Positions 1 through 8,646 of a stretch of DNA of 14,240 nucleotides are shown here, one piece after another (within the stretch, counting starts at the first letter, position 1; every line of letters begins with the position of its first letter). Below the pieces are notes generated by a model. It saw only the letters and a list, made by a program, of their open reading frames with translations. It made no database searches and was not told the origin of the DNA. The position numbers and the translations under genes are program-made. This stretch comes from an uncultured Christensenella sp. (GTDB taxonomy: Bacteria; Bacillota; Clostridia; Christensenellales; UBA3700), in NCBI GenBank assembly GCA_910577795.1, contig CAJTNW010000037.1:1-14240 (forward strand). Reading direction: 5' to 3'.

Positions 1-65
1 ATTTGCCTATAATTTAATACCTTCTTCTTTTGCAAATTCCTCTCCCCTCTTTCCTTCTTTGGTGT

Positions 66-1121
66 TTATTTTACAAGTGTTGCAAGCATTACTGCTTTTA
101 TTGTATGCATACGATTTTCGGCCTCTTCAAAAACTACTGATTTATCACTTGTAAACACTTCGTCTGAAACCTCAATACTATCCATATCAAACTTTTCACA
201 AATTTCTTTGCCTATCTTTGTTTTTTTATCATGATATGCTGGAAGGCAGTGCATAAATATAGCATTATCACTTGCCATATTCATAACTGCAGAAGTAACT
301 TTATATGGTTTTAGTTCATTTATTCTTGTTTGCCAAACTTCAAATGGCTCACCCATAGAAACCCAAACATCTGTATAAATAATATTTGCACCAGTTGCTG
401 CCTCTTGTACATTTTCAGTAAACTCTAAAGTACAGCCATTTTGTTCCGCTATTTTTTGACAAGTTTCTATCAAGTCTTTATTTGGAAAATATTTTTTTGG
501 ACAGCAAGCAACAAAATTAATTCCTACTTTTGCACAGCCTACCATAAGTGAATTGCCCATATTAAATCTGCTATCACCCATATAAACCAATTTTAGTCCT
601 TTAAGTTTGCCAAATTTTTCTTTAATAGTCAAAAAATCCGCCAATATTTGTGTTGGGTGAAATTCATCAGTAAGACCATTCCATACTGGTACTTTAGAAT
701 AATGTGCTAATTCCTCCACTATTTCTTGACCATAACCTCTATACTCTATTCCGTCAAACATACCAGCAAGTACTTGAGCAGTATCTGCAATACTCTCTTT
801 TTTGCCTATCTGAGAGCCTTGAGAATCAAGATATGTAACATTCATTCCTAAATCATAGCCTGCAACTTCAAAAGCACATCTAGTTCTTGTGCTTGTTTTT
901 TCAAAAATAAGTGCTATATTTTTTCCTACCAAAAACTTATGTGGGACACCTTGTTTTTTGCTAACCTTAAGTTCTTGTGCAAGGTCAATTAAATGCAATA
1001 TTTCTTCTGTCGAAAAATCTAATAACTTTAAAAAATCTTTGCCTTTTAAATTTTTAGCAATGTCACTTTTCATTAATCTTTCAATATCTATAAGTTGCAA
1101 GTTATCTTGATTTTTTATCAT
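66..1121 (-). CDS. argF: Ornithine carbamoyltransferase
   Basis: Cytoplasmic enzyme that joins ornithine and carbamoyl phosphate to make citrulline, the sixth step of arginine synthesis. The 351-residue product shows the carbamoyl-phosphate motif STRTR (77-81), the HPTQ motif (155-158), the ornithine-side SMGE (255-258) and HCLPA (291-295) with the catalytic Cys. It is about 20 residues longer at the N terminus than the usual 330 or so. The start is kept because its ATG overlaps the argD stop by four bases and a GAGGTG ribosome site sits five bases upstream inside argD; Met17 is an alternative. Last gene of the operon in this window. A catabolic role is possible for the family, but linkage to argGHCJBD argues for biosynthesis. 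Confidence 0.96.
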   Translation of the reverse strand: MIKNQDNLQLIDIERLMKSDIAKNLKGKDFLKLLDFSTEEILHLIDLAQELKVSKKQGVPHKFLVGKNIALIFEKTSTRTRCAFEVAGYDLGMNVTYLDSQGSQIGKKESIADTAQVLAGMFDGIEYRGYGQEIVEELAHYSKVPVWNGLTDEFHPTQILADFLTIKEKFGKLKGLKLVYMGDSRFNMGNSLMVGCAKVGINFVACCPKKYFPNKDLIETCQKIAEQNGCTLEFTENVQEAATGANIIYTDVWVSMGEPFEVWQTRINELKPYKVTSAVMNMASDNAIFMHCLPAYHDKKTKIGKEICEKFDMDSIEVSDEVFTSDKSVVFEEAENRMHTIKAVMLATLVK

Positions 1122-2293
1122 AATACCACCTCTTGTATAGCCTCTTTTAAAATACTAATACCCTTTTTTAATAATTCGTCAGGAATATTTAGCGCAGGCA
1201 ATAACCTAATTTTATTTTTTGCAGTAAGTACTAATAGTCCTTTTTCAATACATTTTGCTAGTACTTCTTTGTTAGCATCGTCTTTAATTTCAACACCAAG
1301 CATTAAGCCTAGTCCGCTAACACTAACAACACCTTTAGTAGCAGTTAATTCCTTTACAATGTAATTTGATTTTTTTGTAACTTCTGCCATAAAATTATCA
1401 TCAATTCTTTTAACTATACTAACAGCACCTGCTGCACAAACTGGGTTTCCACCAAAAGTTGAGCCATGACTACCTGCAGTTAAAACTTCGCTAGTTTTTT
1501 CGCCAAACAAAGTTGCTCCTATTGGAAGTCCACCACCTAAACCTTTTGCAGTAGTTACAATATCTGGCATAAAGCCATAGTGCATATAACCATAATACTT
1601 TCCGCTTCTGCCATTGCCAGTTTGAACTTCATCAACAATAACCAAAAGGTCATTTTTGTTTGCAATTTTTACAATTTCGTCAACAAAATCTTTGTCTAGT
1701 TTATTTACTCCACCCTCGCCTTGAACAACTTCTATCATAATTGCAGCAAGTTTATTATTTAAAACTTTATCATTTAAATCTGCAATATCATTGGCTTTAG
1801 CATACACAAAGCCATCAGTTAGTGGTGTAAATTCCTTATGAAAAACTTCTTGTCCTGTTGCAGCAAGTGTAGTAATTGTTCTGCCATGAAAACTATTTAC
1901 TAATGTTAAAATTTTATAAAAATCTGAACCTTTTTTTTGAGCGGCATATCTTCTTGCAGTTTTTATTGCACACTCATTTGCTTCTGCACCAGAATTTGAA
2001 AAAAACACCTTTTTTAAACCTGTTTTTTGCACTAAAAGTTTTGCAAGTTGCACACAAGGAGATGTATAGTATAAATTTGATGTGTGTTGTACACTATTTA
2101 CTTGTTTAGTAACAGCGGCTGCCCATTCTTCGTCACAAAAGCCAAAAGAATTAACACCTATTCCGCTTGTAAAATCAATATATTCTTTGCCTTGCTCGTC
2201 AAAAGCAATAGAGCCTTTGCCTAACTGAATATTAACCGGAAACCTATTGTATGTTCCAGCAATATATTGTTTGTCCTCATTAATTATACTCAT
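1118..2293 (-). CDS. argD: Acetylornithine aminotransferase
   Basis: PLP-dependent class III aminotransferase that converts N-acetylglutamate semialdehyde to N-acetylornithine using glutamate as amino donor. The 391 residues match the usual family length. Visible features are the phosphate-binding SNSGAEAN (99-106), the cofactor Asp in DEVQ (221-224), and the Schiff-base lysine K250 in TTAKGLGGG. The start lies three bases after the argB stop, with a GGAG site overlapping the end of argB, so the two are translationally coupled. It overlaps argF by four bases. Members of this class can act on succinyl substrates or ornithine itself, but the operon fixes the acetylornithine role. Confidence 0.96.
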   Translation of the reverse strand: MSIINEDKQYIAGTYNRFPVNIQLGKGSIAFDEQGKEYIDFTSGIGVNSFGFCDEEWAAAVTKQVNSVQHTSNLYYTSPCVQLAKLLVQKTGLKKVFFSNSGAEANECAIKTARRYAAQKKGSDFYKILTLVNSFHGRTITTLAATGQEVFHKEFTPLTDGFVYAKANDIADLNDKVLNNKLAAIMIEVVQGEGGVNKLDKDFVDEIVKIANKNDLLVIVDEVQTGNGRSGKYYGYMHYGFMPDIVTTAKGLGGGLPIGATLFGEKTSEVLTAGSHGSTFGGNPVCAAGAVSIVKRIDDNFMAEVTKKSNYIVKELTATKGVVSVSGLGLMLGVEIKDDANKEVLAKCIEKGLLVLTAKNKIRLLPALNIPDELLKKGISILKEAIQEVVL

Positions 2294-2296
2294 AAA

Positions 2297-3154
2297 TTAC
2301 TCCTCAAACATAGTGCCTAAGCCTTCGTTTGTCAACATTTCCATAATTATTGAATGCTTTTTTCTTCCATCAATGATAAATACTTTTTTTACACCCCATT
2401 TTACAGCATTGATGCAACACTCGGTTTTAGGTATCATTCCACCATTGATAATACCTTTTTTAATGTAATCTTCTGCCTCTTTTATAGTAAGTTTTGACAC
2501 TAAACTATCTGGGTCATCTTTATCCATCAAAATACCACTAATATCTGTCATAGTAATCAAACTTTCTGCCTCAAGTTCCCCTGCAATTTTTGCAGCGGCA
2601 GTATCCGCATTTATGTTGTATACATTACCATCTTTATCACAAGCAATAGTAGATATTACTGGAATATAACCCTTTTCCAACTGGTCAAGTATAGGTTGCA
2701 CATTTACTTTGCGAATATTTCCAACATAACCTAAATCTTTATGTTTAAAATCTGCATCTATCATTTGACCATCTATACCAGAAAGTCCAATTGCAACTCC
2801 ACCATTTACTTGCAACAAGTTTACTAAGTCTTTGTTAACTTTGCCTGCAAGTACCATTTGCACAACTTCTACAGTTTCTTTGTCTGTAACACGTAATCCG
2901 TTGTTAAAAACACTTTCTTTACCAAGTTTTCCTAGCATATCAGAAATTTCTGGTCCACCACCATGCACCAAAACAACCTTTACACCTATTAAAGATAGTA
3001 ACACTATATCTTTCATAACAGAGTTTTTTAACTCTTGATTTACCATAGCATTGCCACCGTACTTAACAACAACTATTTTGCCGCTATATTTTTTTATATA
3101 TGGCAACGCATTTATTAAAACTGTCGCCCTATCTTGATTTGATATATTATCCAT
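2297..3154 (-). CDS. argB: Acetylglutamate kinase
   Basis: Phosphorylates N-acetylglutamate with ATP, the second step of the pathway; amino acid kinase fold. Counting from the preferred start, KYGG (31-34) and HGGG (64-67) form the nucleotide and substrate loops, NADTAAAKIAG (182-192) the acetylglutamate site, and TDISG (203-207) the ATP part. The ATG at 3154 is preferred because AGGTG sits four to five bases upstream; the same frame is open to an ATG at 3184, which would overlap argJ by 20 bases. The N-terminal helix before ALPYIKK and the C-terminal EGLGTM resemble arginine-inhibited kinases, so feedback control by arginine is likely (inference from family knowledge). Confidence 0.95.
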   Translation of the reverse strand: MDNISNQDRATVLINALPYIKKYSGKIVVVKYGGNAMVNQELKNSVMKDIVLLSLIGVKVVLVHGGGPEISDMLGKLGKESVFNNGLRVTDKETVEVVQMVLAGKVNKDLVNLLQVNGGVAIGLSGIDGQMIDADFKHKDLGYVGNIRKVNVQPILDQLEKGYIPVISTIACDKDGNVYNINADTAAAKIAGELEAESLITMTDISGILMDKDDPDSLVSKLTIKEAEDYIKKGIINGGMIPKTECCINAVKWGVKKVFIIDGRKKHSIIMEMLTNEGLGTMFEE

Positions 3155-3164
3155 ATTACACCTA

Positions 3165-4376
3165 TTAAGTTCTATAATCTCCATTGATTTTTACATAATC
3201 ATAAGTTAAATCACAACCCCAAGCAGTTGCTTTTTTGTCGCCATCGTTTAAATTAATGTAAATTGTAACTTCTTTTTCTAACAAAATGTTTTTAGCCTCT
3301 TCTTCCGAAAACTCAACACCTGCACCATTTTGGCAAACTACAATTTCACCTGCTTTAGATATAAACTTAACATCAATTTTATTTACGTCAACATCGCACT
3401 TGCTGTAACCAATTGCACAAAGCACTCTGCCCCAATTAGCATCTGCACCAAACATTGCACTTTTTACAAGTGAGGAACAAATAACAGATTTTGCAACTTT
3501 TTTTGCAATATCTTTTGTTTTAGAAGCAACAACATTACACTCAATAAGTTTTGTAGCACCCTCGCCATCACCGGCTATCATTTTGCACAATGCAATAGTT
3601 ACTGAGTTTAGAGCCTTCATAAACTTTTCAAAATTTTTGCCTTCGCTATTAATCAAAGTGTTTTTTGCCTCGCCATTTGCAAGAACTACTACCATATCAT
3701 TAGTTGAAGTATCGCCATCTACACTAACCATATTAAAAGTAGTTTGGATATCACTTTTTAGTGCTTTGTTTAACATATCGCTAGTTATTGCACAGTCTGT
3801 TGTAATAAACACTAGCATAGTTGCCATATCTGGATGAATCATACCAGAACCTTTTGCTATACCACCAATTTTACACTCAACTCCGTCAATATCAAAAGAC
3901 ACTGCCACAGATTTTGCAATAGTATCTGTAGTCATAATACCTTCTTCTGCAGCACTACTATTATCACCTAATCCACTTACAAGAGTAGGTATACCTTTTT
4001 TAAAAGGCTCAATACTCATTTCTTGTCCTATAACACCAGTTGATGCAACAACAACGTCATTACTAGCGATTTTCAACGCATTAGCAACTAATTTGCAAGT
4101 TTCTTCTGCAATTTCCACACCATTTGCATTGCATGTATTTGCATTGCCACTATTACAAATAATTGCTTGTGCTATGCCATTTTGTATATGATTTTTAGTT
4201 ACAACCAAAGGTGCACCTTTTACTAAATTAGTTGTATACACAGCAGCAACATTTGCTGGCACACTACTATATATCAAAGACAAATCTTTTTTTGTCCTGT
4301 TTTTTCTTATTCCACAATGTACTCCGTTTGCACTAAAACCTTTTGCCGCACAAACACCACCATTAATAAACTCCAT
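3165..4376 (-). CDS. argJ: Glutamate N-acetyltransferase / amino-acid N-acetyltransferase
   Basis: Moves the acetyl group from N-acetylornithine to glutamate, recycling it and making the pathway cyclic; many homologues also acetylate glutamate from acetyl-CoA. The 403-residue precursor normally cleaves itself before a threonine nucleophile into alpha and beta chains. That site is visible as HPDMATML (181-188), placing Thr186 as the nucleophile, preceded by KGSGM. STGVIGQ (112-118) corresponds to the oxyanion-hole region. The start has an ACAGGAG site and lies 11 bases after argC. Whether it is mono- or bifunctional cannot be told from sequence alone; no separate argA or argE is seen here. Confidence 0.95.
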   Translation of the reverse strand: MEFINGGVCAAKGFSANGVHCGIRKNRTKKDLSLIYSSVPANVAAVYTTNLVKGAPLVVTKNHIQNGIAQAIICNSGNANTCNANGVEIAEETCKLVANALKIASNDVVVASTGVIGQEMSIEPFKKGIPTLVSGLGDNSSAAEEGIMTTDTIAKSVAVSFDIDGVECKIGGIAKGSGMIHPDMATMLVFITTDCAITSDMLNKALKSDIQTTFNMVSVDGDTSTNDMVVVLANGEAKNTLINSEGKNFEKFMKALNSVTIALCKMIAGDGEGATKLIECNVVASKTKDIAKKVAKSVICSSLVKSAMFGADANWGRVLCAIGYSKCDVDVNKIDVKFISKAGEIVVCQNGAGVEFSEEEAKNILLEKEVTIYINLNDGDKKATAWGCDLTYDYVKINGDYRT

Positions 4377-4387
4377 AAAAACTCCTG

Positions 4388-5317
4388 TTAAAGTTCCAAA
4401 TCGGTAACTTTATCTACTCCTAAAATATAATTTAAACACTCAACAGCCGCACCACTAGCACCTTTACCAAGGTTATCGTATCTTGCAACAAGCAAAATTC
4501 TATCCTCATTACCAAATACAGATACACTCATACTATCTTTGCCGGACAAAATCCCGCTTGATAAAAAGCCGTTTTCATTTTCTTCTGAATAATAAACAAC
4601 ATTGCTATTATATTGTGACTTATATATATCCTTAATATCTTCAATACTTTTATTATTTTGCAAAAAACCTTTGAAAATCGGTATTGAAACTTGCATACCA
4701 CTATAAAAACCACTAACTATTGGCATAAATTGAGGTGTATTATCTAGTCCACAAATACTCACAATTTCTTTTAAATGTTTATGGTTTTGACTAATAGCAT
4801 ATTGTCTTGGAAAATTCAATAAATTATCTTTTTCCTCTTTTTCATAATCTGCTATCATCTTTTTTCCACCGCCGCTATAACCTGTTATAGATGTTACAGC
4901 AAGCAACGCATCTTTTTTAAGCAATTTATTGTCAATAAGCGGTTTTATTAACGCAATAATTCCACTTGCATGACAACCCGGTACAGCAAACCTTTTGTTT
5001 TGCTTTGCTACCTTTTCAAAATCTTCATACAACTCAGGAAAAGCATATATCCAACTAGACTCTGTCCTATGTGCTGTAGAGCAGTCAATAACAATAGTAT
5101 TTTCATTTTCTACCATACTTACAGATTCACGTGCTATATCATCTGGCAAACACAAAATTGTAATATCACTTTCATTTATCGCTTGTTTTCGACAAACAGG
5201 ATTTTTCCTGTCCTCTTCACTAAGTAATATTAGTTGTATATCTTTTCTATCTTTTAATCTGTCAAAAATTCTAAGACCAGTAGTGCCCTCTTTCCCATCA
5301 ATAAAGACTTTTTTCAT
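4388..5317 (-). CDS. argC: N-acetyl-gamma-glutamyl-phosphate reductase, short (type 2) form
   Basis: NADPH-dependent reductase that turns N-acetylglutamyl phosphate into the semialdehyde. The protein is about 309 residues, shorter than the common 340 or more. It starts with a compact nucleotide motif, FIDGKEGTTGLRI, rather than the classical GASGYTG, and carries the active-site cysteine in VPGCHASG (Cys117 counting from the TTG). These features fit the second ArgC group (argC_other). ATG at 5317 is chosen: GGAG lies ten bases upstream, against four for the in-frame TTG at 5323. It overlaps the end of argH by about 20 bases, implying coupled translation. Confidence 0.93.
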   Translation of the reverse strand: MKKVFIDGKEGTTGLRIFDRLKDRKDIQLILLSEEDRKNPVCRKQAINESDITILCLPDDIARESVSMVENENTIVIDCSTAHRTESSWIYAFPELYEDFEKVAKQNKRFAVPGCHASGIIALIKPLIDNKLLKKDALLAVTSITGYSGGGKKMIADYEKEEKDNLLNFPRQYAISQNHKHLKEIVSICGLDNTPQFMPIVSGFYSGMQVSIPIFKGFLQNNKSIEDIKDIYKSQYNSNVVYYSEENENGFLSSGILSGKDSMSVSVFGNEDRILLVARYDNLGKGASGAAVECLNYILGVDKVTDLEL

Positions 5318-6689
5318 TATCAATAAACTCCGCTATTTTTTCAATTTGTTTAATAACTTGCTCTTTACTTGTGCCTCCCTCAGAATTTCTTTTATTAACA
5401 CAATTAAAAAGTTCTATCTCATCATACAAATCATTATCAAACAAATCGTTCATTTTTTTGTATTCTTCAATTGTAATATTTTCTAGTGTTTTTTGTTGAG
5501 TAACACAATTACTTACAATACTACCCACCAACTTATATGCCTCTCTAAAAGGCAAACCTTTTTTTGTAAGATAATCGGCAAGGTCTGTTGCATTTATAAA
5601 TCCTTTTTTACAACTTTGCAACATATTATCCTTAAACACTTTCATACTATCAAGCATAGGTGTAAACACTTGCAAACAGTCTTGCACAGTTTTTACCCCA
5701 TCAAAAACACCCTCTTTATCTTCTTGCATATCTTTGTTATATGCCAAAGGCAAACCCTTAAGCACAGTAAGCATACCCATTAAATCGCCATATACTCTGC
5801 CAGTTTTTCCTCTAATAAGTTCCGCCATATCAGAATTTTTCTTTTGTGGCATTATGCTAGAACCTGTAGTAAAAGCATCGTCTAATTGAATGTACGAAAA
5901 CTCAGAACTTGTCCACAAAATTATTTCTTCAGAAAATCTTGACAAGTGCATCATTATTATTGCATAACAAGATAACAATTCTACACAAAAATCTCTGTCC
6001 GCAACACTATCTATACTATTTTCAGTAACACCTTTAAATTTCAAAAGGTCTGCAACCATTTGTCTATTAGTGTTATAAGTAGTACCTGCCAAAGCACAAC
6101 TTCCAAGTGGAGAATAATTCATTCTATCCAAAGCATCTGTCAAACGCAAATAATCTCTTTTAAACATTTGTGCGTATGCAAGTAAATGATGTGCAAACAA
6201 AATAGGCTGTGCCCTTTGTAAATGTGTATAGCCTGGTATAATTACATCAGTATTTTCCGCTGCTCTGCTATTAATTGTCTGTATCAATTTCAAAAGCAAA
6301 TTTTTAATTTTTGCATTTTCGTCCCGCAAATACATTCTCAAATCAAGTGCAACTTGGTCGTTTCTACTTCTTGCTGTATGCAATTTTTTACCAGTATCAC
6401 CTATTCTTTGAGTAAGTATTGCCTCTACAAACATATGAATATCTTCAGCATCGTCACTAATTAAAAGTTTTCCACACTCTATATCAGCCAATATACCACT
6501 TAAGCCTGCAATAATTTTATCCCTATCATCATCGGAAATAATTTTTTGACTAGCAAGCATAGTAGCATGTGCTATAGACCCACATATATCTTGTTTATAC
6601 ATTTTTTTATCAAAACCTATTGAAGAATTAAAATCATTTGCAAACTCATTTAATTCACCACTAGTTCTGCCTGTCCACATTTTTTGCAT
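5298..6689 (-). CDS. argH: Argininosuccinate lyase
   Basis: Splits argininosuccinate into arginine and fumarate, the last pathway step; member of the fumarase/aspartase superfamily and normally a homotetramer. At 463 residues it has the expected length. Conserved blocks are TARSRNDQVA (105-114), GYTHLQRAQP (153-162) and the flexible signature loop GSSIMPQKKN (276-285), which carries the catalytic serine. AGGTG lies about five bases before the ATG. It is preceded by a 188-base gap after argG, unlike the tight spacing of later genes, and overlaps argC at its 3' end. Confidence 0.96.
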   Translation of the reverse strand: MQKMWTGRTSGELNEFANDFNSSIGFDKKMYKQDICGSIAHATMLASQKIISDDDRDKIIAGLSGILADIECGKLLISDDAEDIHMFVEAILTQRIGDTGKKLHTARSRNDQVALDLRMYLRDENAKIKNLLLKLIQTINSRAAENTDVIIPGYTHLQRAQPILFAHHLLAYAQMFKRDYLRLTDALDRMNYSPLGSCALAGTTYNTNRQMVADLLKFKGVTENSIDSVADRDFCVELLSCYAIIMMHLSRFSEEIILWTSSEFSYIQLDDAFTTGSSIMPQKKNSDMAELIRGKTGRVYGDLMGMLTVLKGLPLAYNKDMQEDKEGVFDGVKTVQDCLQVFTPMLDSMKVFKDNMLQSCKKGFINATDLADYLTKKGLPFREAYKLVGSIVSNCVTQQKTLENITIEEYKKMNDLFDNDLYDEIELFNCVNKRNSEGGTSKEQVIKQIEKIAEFIDNEKSLY

Positions 6690-6746
6690 ATAACACCTTT
6701 TGTTTTTAAAATTTTAACTAAAATTAAACCTCTTTTAAAACCCAAC

Positions 6747-6773
6747 TTTTGCTTGAGTATTCCCCAAGCAAAG
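6747..6773 (-). promoter_or_regulatory. Stem-loop between argG and argH
   Basis: In the 188-base gap between argG and argH the minus strand can form CTTTGCTTG against CAAGCAAAAG, eight to ten pairs with one possible bulge and a loop of about nine bases. It is followed by TTGGGTTTTAAAA rather than a continuous T run, so it is at best a leaky terminator. An attenuator, mRNA-processing site or stability element are alternatives. A small ACCGA/TCGGT hairpin nearer argG (about 6826-6840) has its T run on the plus strand. No convincing promoter for argH was found in the gap. Confidence 0.4.
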
Positions 6774-6877
6774 TCATTTTAAATGGTTTATATAATTTTT
6801 AAAGACTAACAATATATTATTTTAATACCGATTTTCGGTTATTTTTTTATTTGCTAGTCCAATTTAATAAACAACTA

Positions 6878-8104
6878 TTATTTTTTTAATTTGTTGTTTA
6901 CTTGTGCTTGAACCTTAATAGGCAAACCGAACAAGTTAATAAATCCTGTAGCATCTGCTTGATTATAAACATTATCTTCGCCAAATGTTGCTATTTCTTC
7001 AGAATATAAAGAATAATCACTCCAAGCACCTGCTTTAATAATATTTCCTTTATAAAGTTTCAATTTTACTTTACCAGTAACTCTTTCTTGAGTTTTGTCA
7101 ACAAATGCTGACAAAGCCTCTCTTAATGGAGTAAACCATTGACCATTGTAAACTAAGTCTGCAAAAGTAACTGCAAGTTCTTGTTTTTTATGTGCAGTGT
7201 ATTTATCCAAACACAATGACTCAAGATATTTATGAGCAAAGTACAAAATTGCTCCACCTGGAGTTTCATAAACACCACGGCACTTCATTCCTACCAAACG
7301 ATTTTCTACTATATCCAACAAGCCAATACCATTTTCGCCACCAAATTTATTTAGTTGTAAAACGATTTCCTTTGGACTCATTTTTTTATCATTCAAAGCA
7401 ACTGGAACACCTTGTTCAAACTCCATAGTAATGTAAGTTGGTTTATCTGGTGCTTTAAATGGTGATACACCCATTTCCAAAAAGCCTTCTTTATCATAAA
7501 GTGGCTCATTACCAGCATCTTCCAAATCAAGACCTTCATGTGACAAATGCCACAAGTTTTTATCTTTACTATAGTTAGTTTCACGATTAATTTTTAGTGG
7601 AACATTATGTTTTTCTGCATAATCTATTTCTTCCTCACGGCTCTTAATATCCCACTCTCTCCAAGGAGCAATAATATGCATATCAGGAGCAAAAGCCTTA
7701 ATTGTAAGTTCAAACCTTACTTGGTCATTACCTTTACCAGTGCAACCATGACATATAGCATCTGCACCCTCTTTTAAAGCAATTTCTACTATTCTTTTTG
7801 CAATTATAGGACGAGCAAAAGATGTTCCCAACATATACTCTTCATACAATGCACCTGCTTTTACTGTAGGAATAATATAATCTTCAACAAATTCATCTGT
7901 TAAATCTTCAACATACAATTTAGATGCACCTGTTTTTAATGCCTTTTCTTCTAAACCTTCAAGTTCGTCAGCCTGTCCAACATTTCCAGAAACAGCAATA
8001 ACTTCACAATTATTATAATTTTCTTTAAGCCAAGGGATAATGATAGAAGTATCTAATCCGCCTGAATATGCTAGCACAACTTTTTTAATATCTTTCTTTT
8101 CCAT
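6878..8104 (-). CDS. argG: Argininosuccinate synthase
   Basis: ATP-dependent ligation of citrulline and aspartate to argininosuccinate. The N-terminal ATP pyrophosphatase loop is clear, with AYSGGLDTS at residues 12-20, and the roughly 408-residue length is normal. The frame is open back to a GTG at 8113, but that GTG is part of the GAGGTG ribosome site six bases before the ATG at 8104, so the ATG is the real start. First gene of the operon, directly behind its promoter (8139-8167) and putative arginine-repressor sites. Confidence 0.96.
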   Translation of the reverse strand: MEKKDIKKVVLAYSGGLDTSIIIPWLKENYNNCEVIAVSGNVGQADELEGLEEKALKTGASKLYVEDLTDEFVEDYIIPTVKAGALYEEYMLGTSFARPIIAKRIVEIALKEGADAICHGCTGKGNDQVRFELTIKAFAPDMHIIAPWREWDIKSREEEIDYAEKHNVPLKINRETNYSKDKNLWHLSHEGLDLEDAGNEPLYDKEGFLEMGVSPFKAPDKPTYITMEFEQGVPVALNDKKMSPKEIVLQLNKFGGENGIGLLDIVENRLVGMKCRGVYETPGGAILYFAHKYLESLCLDKYTAHKKQELAVTFADLVYNGQWFTPLREALSAFVDKTQERVTGKVKLKLYKGNIIKAGAWSDYSLYSEEIATFGEDNVYNQADATGFINLFGLPIKVQAQVNNKLKK

Positions 8105-8138
8105 AAGTCTCACCTCAATAAAGGAATATTTTTATTTT

Positions 8139-8167
8139 ATTATACTCATTATATATTAATAAGTCAA
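8139..8167 (-). promoter_or_regulatory. Promoter of the arginine operon
   Basis: Read on the minus strand: -35 TTGACT at 8162-8167, a 17-base spacer, and -10 TATAAT at 8139-8144. This is near-consensus for the housekeeping sigma factor. Transcription would begin about 30 bases before the argG ATG, leaving room only for the ribosome site, so control should act at the promoter rather than through a long leader. Confidence 0.85.
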
Positions 8168-8204
8168 TCATTTTTGCATAAATTTTAAATAATTTTCATA
8201 TTTT

Positions 8205-8283
8205 TATAAATTTTTATGCATAAATTCCGCTTTTATGCATAAAAAATATTAATTTTTGCTATTTTTATTCATTTTTATGAATA
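8205..8283. promoter_or_regulatory. Candidate ArgR/AhrC operator cluster
   Basis: Directly upstream of the argG promoter are several AT-rich palindromes of the ARG-box kind. TTTATGCATAAA occurs at 8213-8224, and a longer version at 8231-8244 with its centre 19 bp away. A perfect 18-bp inverted repeat, TATTCAT-TTTT-ATGAATA, covers 8266-8283. On the minus strand the elements TGCATAAAAAT and TGAATAAAAAT resemble the Bacillus ARG box, with about 13 of 18 positions agreeing in the best two alignments. A related partial site adjoins the -35 at 8168-8186. Repressor binding is inferred; no argR gene lies in the window. Confidence 0.55.
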
Positions 8284-8367
8284 TTTTTAATTATGCAACT
8301 ACTTTAAAAATCTTTCATTTTAGGTTTTATTTCATTGTATTATTAAAAAATACAGCAAATATATTAA

Positions 8368-8646
8368 TTATTCAATATTTTTTTGTATATTTTTTGTGTT
8401 TTTAATCTTCTTTCTGTTTTTATAAATTAAATATTCGCCATATATCAAAATAAAATTTGTTGGTAATATTGTAAATAAAATTAAAGAGGTTTCCTTAATT
8501 AAAATTGTTATCACTACAAAACCTATTAACAAAATTGCACTACAAACACTAAGCGAAATAGGATAAATTAAACCTTCATATATTTTTAGATACTTTGCTT
8601 TAAAAACATAATCAATTATAACTAAAGTTAAAAGTACTATCCCCAT
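8368..8646 (-). CDS. Small integral membrane protein of unknown function (possible C-terminal half of a split gene)
   Basis: A 92-residue hydrophobic protein with about three membrane segments (near residues 2-14, 26-50 and 54-70) and a lysine/asparagine-rich tail that should face the cytoplasm. No family is recognised. Its ATG lies inside the last codons of the upstream ORF, in TTATGGGGATAG, where the two reading frames overlap by ten bases. That is compatible with stop-start coupling. Adding one G to the GGGG run would instead join both ORFs into a single four- to five-segment protein of about 155 residues, so this may be the second half of one gene. Confidence 0.5.
   Translation of the reverse strand: MGIVLLTLVIIDYVFKAKYLKIYEGLIYPISLSVCSAILLIGFVVITILIKETSLILFTILPTNFILIYGEYLIYKNRKKIKNTKNIQKNIE

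Noticed and set aside
1..65. Possible next gene after argF (minus strand reading KEGKRGEEFAKEEGIKL then stop)
   Set aside because: Only a short open stretch in 65 bases, no start or family; the window edge prevents a decision.
6826..6840. ACCGA/TCGGT hairpin after argG as an argG terminator
   Set aside because: Five pairs only, and the T run lies on the plus strand, opposite to argG transcription.
8336..8354. TGTATT/AATACA hairpin as terminator of the small membrane genes
   Set aside because: Weak AT-only stem without a following T run on the minus strand.
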